Part shown: piece by piece, positions 1 through 4,840 of the stretch
Numbering within the stretch: position 1 is the stretch's first letter
Layout of the letters: the number at the start of each line of letters is the position of its first letter
Assembly: GCA_021737115.1 (NCBI GenBank)
Contig: JAIPER010000264.1
Span: 1-5,594 of the forward strand
Direction of reading: 5' to 3'
Source: Desulfohalobiaceae bacterium
GTDB taxonomy: Bacteria; Desulfobacterota; Desulfovibrionia; Desulfovibrionales; Desulfothermaceae
Length of the DNA stretch: 5,594 nucleotides
Notes under the pieces: model-generated
What the model was told of the DNA's origin: nothing
What the model saw: the letters and a program-made list of their open reading frames with translations, nothing else
Database searches by the model: none
Position numbers and translations under genes: made by a program

Positions 1-43
1 CCTTCGGCGAACGGGTTGCTTCATTGCCCGCAGGGCTGAGCCC

Positions 44-81
44 TTTTGATCGTGTCCTGCCTTTCTCCGACACGGTCAAAA
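44..81. repeat. 13-bp hairpin with T4/A4 ends
   Basis: Positions 44-56 pair with 69-81 over 13 consecutive base pairs, one of them G.T (50 with 75), around a 12-nt loop. The outer four pairs are TTTT with AAAA, so on both strands the T run comes before the stem and the A run after it. That is the reverse of an intrinsic terminator, which needs a U run after the stem. It could be a structured RNA element, a processing site or one arm of a small dispersed repeat. The stem is clear; its role is not. Confidence 0.6.
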
Positions 82-118
82 AACCCTCTTCTCCCTCTTT
101 GCTCTCTGATAGCTCTGT

Positions 119-132
119 GACTCAAGTGAGTC
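119..132. promoter_or_regulatory. 14-nt inverted repeat, possible operator
   Basis: GACTCA and TGAGTC are exact inverted arms separated by AG. The repeat covers the place where the -35 element of the TATAAT box at 148-153 should lie (about 124-131). That is a usual site for a dimeric repressor or an activator. No regulator is encoded in the window and I do not recognise the sequence as a known operator. Confidence 0.25.
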
Positions 133-147
133 TTCGAACGGGCGCGG

Positions 148-153
148 TATAAT
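148..153 (+). promoter_or_regulatory. Possible -10 element for ispE
   Basis: A perfect TATAAT hexamer lies about 115 nt before the ispE start. No good TTGACA-like element is found 16-18 bp upstream, where the DNA reads AGTGAG or similar, and there is no TG extension of the -10. If used, it would depend on an activator or be weak. The leader would start near 160 and include the small CCAAC/GTTGG stem. Confidence 0.3.
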
Positions 154-269
154 TCTTTGAAAAGTGAACAAAAGTAAAAACGTCCACTCCTTCCAACAGA
201 TTTTAGAAGTTGGCAAAGAGCTCTGAAGTAAGTGTCTAAAATAAAAAATAAGTAGGTTGGTAAACAATC

Positions 270-1154
270 TTGTCCAAACCGACCAGACTGCAGGCAGGCT
301 GCAAAGTCAACATCTATTTGAGGATTGTCCGGAAGCGGGACGATTCCCTGCACGACCTGGAATCTATCTTTCTTCCTCTGGGCAATCCCAGAGACAGCCT
401 GACCCTGGAATCGGCCGACCCGGGAAGCGGACTGATTCTTACCTGTTCTGAAAAGGATTTGGAAACGAAGGAGAATATCCTGCACGCCGCTTACAGGCTG
501 TTCGGGGAACAGACCGGAGCCTGGCTTGATATCAAGGTCCATTTGCAGAAGGGGATTCCGTACGGTTCCGGATTAGGCGGAGGCAGTTCTGACGCTGCAA
601 TTTTTTTACATTATTTAAACAACTTACAGCCTGAAGACCGGAGGCTTTCCCTGAAAGATCTTACGGAGCTGTCCCGGCAGATCGGTTCGGACATTCCTTT
701 TTTCTTGTACAACAAGCCGGCCCTGGTCAGGGGGGCCGGCGAGAAGGTCGAGCCTGTATCTTTAGATCTCAGCCGGTTTTTTCTTCTCCTGGTCTGTCCT
801 GACTGTCGTGTCTCCACCAAAAGAGCATATAAAATGTGGGACGATCGTTTATCCGGGCCGTATTCACAAAAAGACTTGACAGCCAAGGCAAACCGGTTTA
901 GGAAATATCTCTGCTTTACAGGCTTTTTATTGTATAACGATTTTGAGCAACTCGTTTTTGCCGACATACCACAATTACGCTCTCTCAAAGAAACACTCTT
1001 GAAGACAGGTGCTGAGGCAGTGGTCCTCAGCGGCTCAGGGGCGAGCATTGTCTCCCTCTTCCGTTCGAAACGGTGTTTGTCACAAGCCTGTTCCTGGTTG
1101 TCCGCCAACGGTATTTCTTATTATCAACAGGATTGGGGTGTAGCCAAGCGGTAA
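270..1154 (+). CDS. ispE: 4-diphosphocytidyl-2-C-methyl-D-erythritol kinase
   Basis: This cytoplasmic kinase of the MEP (non-mevalonate) isoprenoid pathway phosphorylates the 2-hydroxyl of CDP-methylerythritol with ATP. The 294-residue protein shows the GHMP kinase layout. KVNIYL near residue 12 contains the conserved lysine, and the glycine-rich ATP loop PYGSGLGGGSSDAA lies at about 97-110. GSDIPFF carries D141, the expected catalytic aspartate, and the C-terminal GHMP motif LSGSGAS is at about 253-259. Length is normal for the family. The start is TTG at 270: a stop lies three codons upstream and KVNIYL sits the right distance from the N terminus. The ribosome binding site (AAGTAGG, 250-256) is only fair, so translation may be modest. 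The usual DGYH motif reads DSLH here. The last six codons and stop lie inside tRNA-Gln. Confidence 0.95.
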   Translation: MSKPTRLQAGCKVNIYLRIVRKRDDSLHDLESIFLPLGNPRDSLTLESADPGSGLILTCSEKDLETKENILHAAYRLFGEQTGAWLDIKVHLQKGIPYGSGLGGGSSDAAIFLHYLNNLQPEDRRLSLKDLTELSRQIGSDIPFFLYNKPALVRGAGEKVEPVSLDLSRFFLLLVCPDCRVSTKRAYKMWDDRLSGPYSQKDLTAKANRFRKYLCFTGFLLYNDFEQLVFADIPQLRSLKETLLKTGAEAVVLSGSGASIVSLFRSKRCLSQACSWLSANGISYYQQDWGVAKR

Positions 1155-1208
1155 GGCAACGGGTTTTGGTCCCGTGACTCGGAGGTTCGAATCCTTCCAC
1201 CCCAGCCA
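1134..1208 (+). tRNA. tRNA-Gln, anticodon UUG
   Basis: A full cloverleaf can be folded. The acceptor arms are TGGGGTG (1134-1140) and CACCCCA (1198-1204), and the D stem pairs GCC (1143-1145) with GGC (1155-1157). The anticodon stem pairs ACGGG (1159-1163) with CCCGT (1171-1175), and the T stem pairs GGAGG (1181-1185) with CCTTC (1193-1197) around the loop TTCGAAT. The anticodon TTG (1166-1168) reads CAA and, by wobble, CAG. The discriminator base is G1205 and the CCA end (1206-1208) is encoded. The first 21 nt overlap the end of ispE. No separate promoter or terminator is visible, so it is probably cut from a longer transcript. Confidence 0.97.
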
Positions 1209-1492
1209 GATCCAAAGTAACAAGCCAGAAAAAAATATCAAAAAAACCGTAGAGTCCAATCCTACCTGGAGTCTTCCTTTCAGTTCCTGATTGCACGAAA
1301 CTAGTTGGAAGTGAATGATTATTCCAAGATGCAAACTGCCAGAGGTTCAATAGAGAGATATCTTCTGCACTTCGCTCAATGCTGCCCTAGTGTCCTGATT
1401 GAATGCATTTCGATTCAAGAATGGTCTCCTCGGGTTCTCAGCGGCAGTCAGCCTGATAACCTCACGCACCAGAGAAAAAGGATAGAGAACGG
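1209..1492. other. Non-coding leader region before prs
   Basis: This 284-bp stretch follows the tRNA CCA end. It holds an A-rich segment (1229-1247), the palindrome AACTAGTT (1299-1306), inverted arms TTGGAA/TTCCAA (1305-1310 with 1322-1327) and TTGAAT/ATTCAA (1399-1404 with 1413-1418, enclosing the 8-nt palindrome AATGCATT at 1402-1409). No intrinsic terminator follows the tRNA and no clear -35/-10 pair was found, so prs could be read from upstream or from an unrecognised promoter. The AAAAAGGA at 1475-1482 is the prs ribosome binding site. Confidence 0.6.
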
Positions 1493-2443
1493 ATGAACAG
1501 TTTTGGAAATCTCAAATTGATTACCGGTACGGCCAACCCGCAACTGGCCAAGGCCATCGCCAGGAATCTGGACTGTGAACTCACTCCGGCCATTGCCCAG
1601 CCTTTCAGCGATGGGGAGATACGGGTCGAAATCGGGGCCAATGTCCGTGGTGACGATGTCTTTGTTATTCAGTCCACCTGCCGGCCCGTGAATAACTCTC
1701 TGATGGAGATCTGCCTCATGCTGGACGCCTTGAAGAGGGCAAGCGCCAGGCGAATTACCGCCGTGGTGCCCTATTACGGATACGCCCGTCAGGACAGGAA
1801 AGTCGTGCCCAGGGTTCCCATCAGCGCGAAGATGGTTGCCGATTTTCTGTCTGTGGCCGGGGCGGACAGACTCTTGACCATTGATCTGCATGCAGGACAG
1901 ATTCAGGGTTTTTTCGACAAGCCAGTGGATAATCTCTTCGCGTCCAAGGTGCTTCTGGATTACCTGCGGAAAATGAAAAACGATCTGGTCCTGGTCTCTC
2001 CCGACGCCGGCGGTACGGAACGGGCCAGGGCCTTTGCCAAATTGCTCAATGCCGGTTTGGCTATTGTTGATAAACGCCGGGACAAGCCCAATCAGGCCAC
2101 GGCCATGCACATCATTGGCCAGGTCGAGGGCAAGACGGCGGTTATTGTCGACGACATGATCGACACCGCCGGAACCCTTGTTGCGGCCGCCAATGCCCTG
2201 TTTGAAAAAGGAGTGCAGTCTGTCTACGGCTGCGCGACCCATCCGGTGCTCTCCGGACCGGCGATTGAACGGATCAACAACTCAAAGTTAAACAAGGTCT
2301 TAGTCACAGACACCATCCCTCTGACTCCTGAAGCCGAACTGTGCCCGAAAGTAGAGGTCATTTCAGTGGCTGAACTGTTTGCGGAGGCAATACGAAACAT
2401 CAATCAGGAGACCTCCATCAGCGGGTTGTTTTCAAAAATTTAA
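1493..2443 (+). CDS. prs: Ribose-phosphate pyrophosphokinase (PRPP synthetase)
   Basis: Prs transfers the pyrophosphoryl group of ATP to ribose 5-phosphate to make PRPP, the precursor of purines, pyrimidines, NAD, histidine and tryptophan. The protein has 316 residues, the normal size of class I enzymes. It shows the catalytic flexible-loop region YARQDRK (97-103), the metal- and ATP-binding segment IDLHAGQIQGFF (130-141), the ribose-phosphate region SPDAGG (169-174), the second loop DKRRDKPN (193-200), and the PRPP-binding signature VDDMIDTAGT (219-228). The ATG at 1493 follows AAAAAGGA with about 10 nt spacing, and the N terminus (FGNLKLITG) is standard. rplY begins 21 nt after the stop, so the two are very likely co-transcribed. 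Nothing in the enzyme looks damaged or unusual. Confidence 0.98.
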   Translation: MNSFGNLKLITGTANPQLAKAIARNLDCELTPAIAQPFSDGEIRVEIGANVRGDDVFVIQSTCRPVNNSLMEICLMLDALKRASARRITAVVPYYGYARQDRKVVPRVPISAKMVADFLSVAGADRLLTIDLHAGQIQGFFDKPVDNLFASKVLLDYLRKMKNDLVLVSPDAGGTERARAFAKLLNAGLAIVDKRRDKPNQATAMHIIGQVEGKTAVIVDDMIDTAGTLVAAANALFEKGVQSVYGCATHPVLSGPAIERINNSKLNKVLVTDTIPLTPEAELCPKVEVISVAELFAEAIRNINQETSISGLFSKI

Positions 2444-2464
2444 TGGAATAAGGAGTGATGAGCA

Positions 2465-3139
2465 ATGGCTGAACAATATAGCCTGCGAGTCGAAAAACGG
2501 ACGGGAACCGGGAAGAATGTCATGAGCCGTTTGCGGCACAGCGGATATGTCCCCGGAGTCTATTACACGAAAAATGGTGAAAACATTCAAGTTCAGGTGA
2601 TCTACGGCGAATTGGAAAAGGTCTTTGCCAGAGCCCATAAAAGCAATATCGTCGATCTGGCCATTCAGGACGGACCCGAACAGGTCAACAAACCGGTCCT
2701 TATCTGGGACATTCAGAAACACCCGGCCAAAGATTTGATGCTCCATGTCGATTTCTATGGGGTGGATCTGAAGCAGGAAATGGAAGTCGATGTCGGCCTG
2801 GAAGTGACCGGTGAGTCCAAGGGAGTGGCTGCCGGGGGTATCGTCACCTTTTACCGGGACACCATTCGAGTCAGTTGTCTCCCATCGGTCATTCCGGATC
2901 AGATACTGATAGATGTCTCAGAACTGGATATCAACGATTCGATTCTGGTCGAGGATGTCGTTCTCCCCGAGGGAGTGACCTTAAAGGAAAGTGAGGAAGG
3001 CTTTGCCGTGGTCGGGGTTTCGCCTCCGGAAAAAACCCTCGAGGAAGAAGAGCTCGAGGCCGCTGAAGCTGAAGAGTCCGGGCCTGGTGAAGAAGGTGAA
3101 ACCGCAGAAGGTGCTTCCGGTACGACTTCTGAGGAATAA
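2465..3139 (+). CDS. rplY: 50S ribosomal protein L25, TL5/CTC type
   Basis: L25 binds 5S rRNA in the central protuberance of the large subunit. Residues 1 to about 95 form the 5S-binding domain, with SRLRHSGYVPGVYY (21-34) and the family-typical KHPAKDLMLHVDF (85-97). Residues from about 100 to 187 form the extra beta domain of the long form (TL5 of Thermus, general stress protein CTC of Bacillus). A low-complexity acidic tail rich in Glu, Gly and Ala occupies about 192-224. At 224 residues it is the long form, unlike the roughly 94-residue E. coli protein. The ATG at 2465 follows AAGGAG (2450-2455) at 9 nt. It sits 21 nt after prs, a pairing seen in many bacteria, and a strong hairpin follows about 50 nt after the stop. 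Confidence 0.95.
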   Translation: MAEQYSLRVEKRTGTGKNVMSRLRHSGYVPGVYYTKNGENIQVQVIYGELEKVFARAHKSNIVDLAIQDGPEQVNKPVLIWDIQKHPAKDLMLHVDFYGVDLKQEMEVDVGLEVTGESKGVAAGGIVTFYRDTIRVSCLPSVIPDQILIDVSELDINDSILVEDVVLPEGVTLKESEEGFAVVGVSPPEKTLEEEELEAAEAEESGPGEEGETAEGASGTTSEE

Positions 3140-3188
3140 TATCCTGGAAAATCCTGTTTTGAAGAAACCAGACATACTTGAAAAAAAT

Positions 3189-3221
3189 CCCGGACTGCCG
3201 GAAAATGACCGACAGTCCGGG
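3189..3221 (+). terminator. Probable terminator after rplY
   Basis: CCCGGACTG (3189-3197) pairs perfectly with CAGTCCGGG (3213-3221). Inside, CGG (3199-3201) can pair with CCG (3209-3211) after one mismatch, leaving a 7-nt loop. Downstream on the + strand lies a pyrimidine-rich run (CTTCTTCTCC..., 3222-3241) rather than a pure T run. On the minus strand the same stem is followed by ATTTTTTT, a textbook intrinsic terminator. It probably ends the prs-rplY transcript and may work in both directions. Confidence 0.75.
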
Positions 3222-3403
3222 CTTCTTCTCCTCCCTTTTCTTACAGTTTCCCCTTTGATCGCAGATCATAACAGAATCCCGGGATTGGACATCAGTTTTC
3301 GAGATGGACCCTAGCCTTTCAGCTTCTTTTGTCATTCTCTTGAACAGGACAGGTGGCGTGAACAAAAACGCCTGGGACGCGGTCCGGTTTCCCCCATTTC
3401 GCG
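3222..3403. other. Non-coding stretch after the rplY terminator
   Basis: This part of the rplY-pth gap has no coding region with a recognisable product or a ribosome binding site. A promoter for pth should lie here or just downstream, but I found no -35/-10 pair good enough to call. Only short repeats are seen, such as GATC-GCA-GATC near 3257-3267. Confidence 0.5.
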
Positions 3404-3423
3404 AACCTGAGAAAACCTGAGAA
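3404..3423 (+). repeat. Perfect 10-bp tandem repeat
   Basis: The 10-mer AACCTGAGAA occurs twice in direct succession (3404-3413 and 3414-3423). Both copies contain AACCTG, which is complementary to CAGGTT at 3459-3464, so either copy could form the base of the leader stem described next. It could also be a paired protein-binding site with one-turn spacing. Confidence 0.7.
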
Positions 3424-3465
3424 TCTCCCTGCGCGGTCGCGCAAGAGAACTCTGTTTCCAGGTTT
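3413..3465 (+). promoter_or_regulatory. Candidate structured leader of pth
   Basis: AAACCTG (3413-3419) pairs exactly with CAGGTTT (3459-3465). Inside, TCTC (3424-3427) pairs with GAGA (3445-3448), and TGCGC (3430-3434) pairs with GCGCA (3439-3443) around a GGTC loop. The result is a three-part stem ending 4 nt before the ribosome binding site AGAGGG (3470-3475) of the small ORF. I do not recognise a known riboswitch or leader family. It may be transcribed structure controlling the mini-ORF and pth, or simply DNA-level inverted repeats. Confidence 0.35.
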
Positions 3466-3480
3466 GAAAAGAGGGTATTA

Positions 3481-3552
3481 ATGACTCAAATTTCAGTAAA
3501 GTGTCAAAAAATTTCAATAGATATGTGTCAGATTTGCCAGAGGCAAAGCTGA
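3481..3552 (+). CDS. Possible 23-residue leader peptide before pth
   Basis: An ATG at 3481 opens a 23-codon frame ending in TGA at 3550-3552, one base before the pth ATG. It has a good ribosome binding site (AGAGGG, 3470-3475) with 5 nt spacing. The peptide is polar with five Gln (three CAA, two CAG) and three Cys, and it ends CQICQRQS, which includes a CxxC pair. No membrane segment or known motif is present. The position suggests that translation itself matters: a ribosome finishing here would unfold the pth ribosome-binding hairpin and could reinitiate on pth. It may instead be a chance ORF. Conservation of the frame, start and stop in relatives would decide. Confidence 0.35.
   Translation: MTQISVKCQKISIDMCQICQRQS
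3533..3547 (+). promoter_or_regulatory. Hairpin occluding the pth ribosome binding site
   Basis: TTTGCC (3533-3538) pairs exactly with GGCAAA (3542-3547) around the 3-nt loop AGA. The only Shine-Dalgarno-like sequence for pth, AGAGG (3539-3543), forms the loop and the start of the 3' arm. A folded hairpin should reduce pth initiation. The last codons of the 23-codon ORF run through the stem, so its translation would open it. Confidence 0.45.
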
Positions 3553-3553
3553 C

Positions 3554-4168
3554 ATGAGACGATCAGAATCAGCCGGTCTTGTGGTCGGCCTTGGAAACCC
3601 GGGCCGAAAATATGCCAGAACCAGACACAACATCGGTTCTTCAGTACTTAATGAACTGATGGCCGCCCGGGAAAGCCGTTACGGCGCCGTGCGGCGGATC
3701 AACCTGGATACCAAGGCCTTTGAGCTGTTCAGCTGGGATATCGAAGATGATCGGGACAGCTGGGTCCTGTGCCGGCCCTGGACTTACATGAATCGAAGCG
3801 GTCTCGCGGTTAACGCCGTCTGTATAAAATATCGGTTCAAGCCGGAGCAGCTTCTGGTGATCCACGACGATCTGGATTTGCCCTTTGGGAGCTTGCGTTT
3901 AAAATTTGGCGGCGGCCTGGCCGGGCATAACGGACTGCGATCCGTTGCCGGCGAGATCGGGAGCAGGGATTTTTACAGACTCAGAGTGGGGATAGGCCGT
4001 CCCGGGCCCGGGGTCGAAGTGGTCGACCATGTCTTGTCCCCTTTTGAAGAATCCGAGGCCGGGTCCCTGCCGAATATTCTTTCCGAGGCTGTCCAGGGTA
4101 TCTTGATTTTTCGTCGCGAGGGCTTTCAGAAGGCTGTGGAAACCATCCATTCGAGGACCTTGAAATAA
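3554..4168 (+). CDS. pth: Peptidyl-tRNA hydrolase
   Basis: Pth cuts the ester bond of peptidyl-tRNAs that drop off ribosomes and so recycles tRNA. The 204 residues match the family length. N15 lies in VGLGNPG, and the catalytic H25 lies in TRHNIG. N80 lies in the RPWTYMNRSG motif, the family's K/RPxTFMNxSG element. D105 lies in IHDDLDLP, and N126 lies in GHNGLRS. These match N10, H20, N68, D93 and N114 of the E. coli enzyme. The ATG at 3554 is the only sensible start because an in-frame TAG lies at 3518-3520 and no other start codon intervenes. Its ribosome binding site sits in a small hairpin and a 23-codon ORF ends one base upstream, so translational coupling is likely. Many bacteria have pth next to rplY, as here. 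Confidence 0.97.
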   Translation: MRRSESAGLVVGLGNPGRKYARTRHNIGSSVLNELMAARESRYGAVRRINLDTKAFELFSWDIEDDRDSWVLCRPWTYMNRSGLAVNAVCIKYRFKPEQLLVIHDDLDLPFGSLRLKFGGGLAGHNGLRSVAGEIGSRDFYRLRVGIGRPGPGVEVVDHVLSPFEESEAGSLPNILSEAVQGILIFRREGFQKAVETIHSRTLK

Positions 4169-4269
4169 TGTTTAGCCTGTTGCCGGTAACTGATCCCGGG
4201 TTTCCGGATATCCTGATTCGGAAGCGATGACGGATGCGCTTCTCCATAACTGCTTCTAAATCCGCACGG

Positions 4270-4299
4270 TTCAAATTTTCATCGGGTTTGGAACATAAT
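4270..4299 (+). promoter_or_regulatory. Weak candidate promoter for carD-rho
   Basis: TTCAAA (4270-4275) and CATAAT (4294-4299) are separated by 18 bp and match the sigma-70 consensus at 4 and 5 of 6 positions. Transcription would start near 4306, giving an extremely short leader at the carD ribosome binding site, which makes the call doubtful. The 151-bp pth-carD gap contains no terminator, so read-through from pth is equally possible. A small TTCCG/CGGAA inverted repeat (4202-4206 with 4219-4223) is the only other structure seen. Confidence 0.25.
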
Positions 4300-4319
4300 T
4301 CTCGTCAGGAGGCTGTGCT

Positions 4320-4826
4320 GTGTTTGAAATAGATGAACTCGTGGTGTATCCGGCCCAGGGAGTGGGCAAGGTTGAGGACATTCAGGGCAAGGAAATGGGC
4401 GGATTGCTGACCCAGTTCTACAAGATCCGCATCCTGAGCAACAACGGTACTCTTCTGATCCCAGTGGACAATGCCGACAATGTCGGCCTGCGCAAAGTCT
4501 GTGCTCCAGAATATGGCCGGCAGATATTCGAGTATTTGCGAGACTGGTCGGATTTCAAAGGCTATGCGGGTCAGAACTGGAATCGGAGATACCGGGAGTA
4601 TTCAGACAAGCTCAAAACAGGCGACCTGGCGGATGTAGCCTATGTCCTCAAGGAACTGATGCTTATTTCCCAGGATAAAGATCTGTCCTTTGGTGAAGGC
4701 AGGCTGATGGAACAAGCCATGGGGCTGATCACCATGGAACTTGCCTATACCCTGAACCGGGAACAGGATGCAATTCGACAGGAGATAGAAGAAATTTTTT
4801 CAGATATTTTAACAAAGGATTCATGA
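4320..4826 (+). CDS. carD: CarD family RNA polymerase-binding regulator
   Basis: CarD proteins bind the RNA polymerase beta subunit near the upstream edge of the transcription bubble and, in mycobacteria and Thermus, stabilise the open promoter complex. The 168-residue protein shows both expected domains. Residues 1 to about 60 are the Tudor-like polymerase-binding domain, with LVVYPAQGVGKVEDI (7-21) and IPVDNADNVGLR (47-58). The helical C-terminal domain begins with NWNRRYREY (86-94), whose W87 corresponds to the Trp that wedges into the minor groove, and continues through the LSFGE motif (122-126). The start is GTG at 4320, preceded by the ideal AGGAGG (4307-4312) at 7 nt. rho begins 14 nt after the stop. 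I expect a broad effect on promoters, but the targets cannot be read from the sequence. Confidence 0.93.
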   Translation: MFEIDELVVYPAQGVGKVEDIQGKEMGGLLTQFYKIRILSNNGTLLIPVDNADNVGLRKVCAPEYGRQIFEYLRDWSDFKGYAGQNWNRRYREYSDKLKTGDLADVAYVLKELMLISQDKDLSFGEGRLMEQAMGLITMELAYTLNREQDAIRQEIEEIFSDILTKDS

Positions 4827-4840
4827 CGGAGTAAGCTGCT

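Larger units (their letters stand above)
1..269. other. Non-coding region upstream of ispE
   Basis: No convincing gene lies here. The open frames on the minus strand are either stopped within about 65 codons or run antisense into ispE, and none shows a recognisable motif or a ribosome binding site. The stretch holds a long hairpin (44-81), a 14-nt inverted repeat (119-132), a TATAAT box (148-153) and a 5-bp stem CCAAC/GTTGG (193-197 with 209-213). A/T-rich DNA (234-250) lies just before ispE. Its left part (1-145) does not resemble a simple promoter region and may be a small repeated element, or the tail of whatever lies to the left. The sequence alone cannot decide this. Confidence 0.6.

Noticed and set aside
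44..81. The hairpin considered as an intrinsic terminator of an upstream gene.
   Set aside because: On either strand the T run precedes the stem and an A run follows it, so no U tract would be made after the hairpin.
21..542. A 173-codon minus-strand frame covering the upstream region and part of ispE.
   Set aside because: Two fifths of it is antisense to the conserved ispE frame. It has no ribosome binding site or family motif, and its other part crosses the hairpin region.
1305..1496. A 63-codon + strand frame starting TTG and ending in TGA that overlaps the prs ATG (ATGA).
   Set aside because: The overlap looks like coupling, but there is no ribosome binding site before the TTG, no recognisable motif, and the composition resembles non-coding DNA. 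It probably arises by chance.
1448..2242. A 264-codon minus-strand frame opposite prs.
   Set aside because: It lies almost wholly antisense to the strongly conserved prs gene and shows no domain, so it is a codon-bias shadow.
2931..3365. A 144-codon minus-strand frame across the end of rplY and the terminator.
   Set aside because: It passes through the terminator stem and the L25 acidic tail, has no motif, and has high Arg and Pro content typical of a shadow frame.
3222..3403. Search for a sigma-70 or sigma-54 promoter for pth.
   Set aside because: The best candidates, such as TTGAAC at 3340-3345, lack a matching -10 at 16-18 bp, and no GG-N10-GC sigma-54 site was found.
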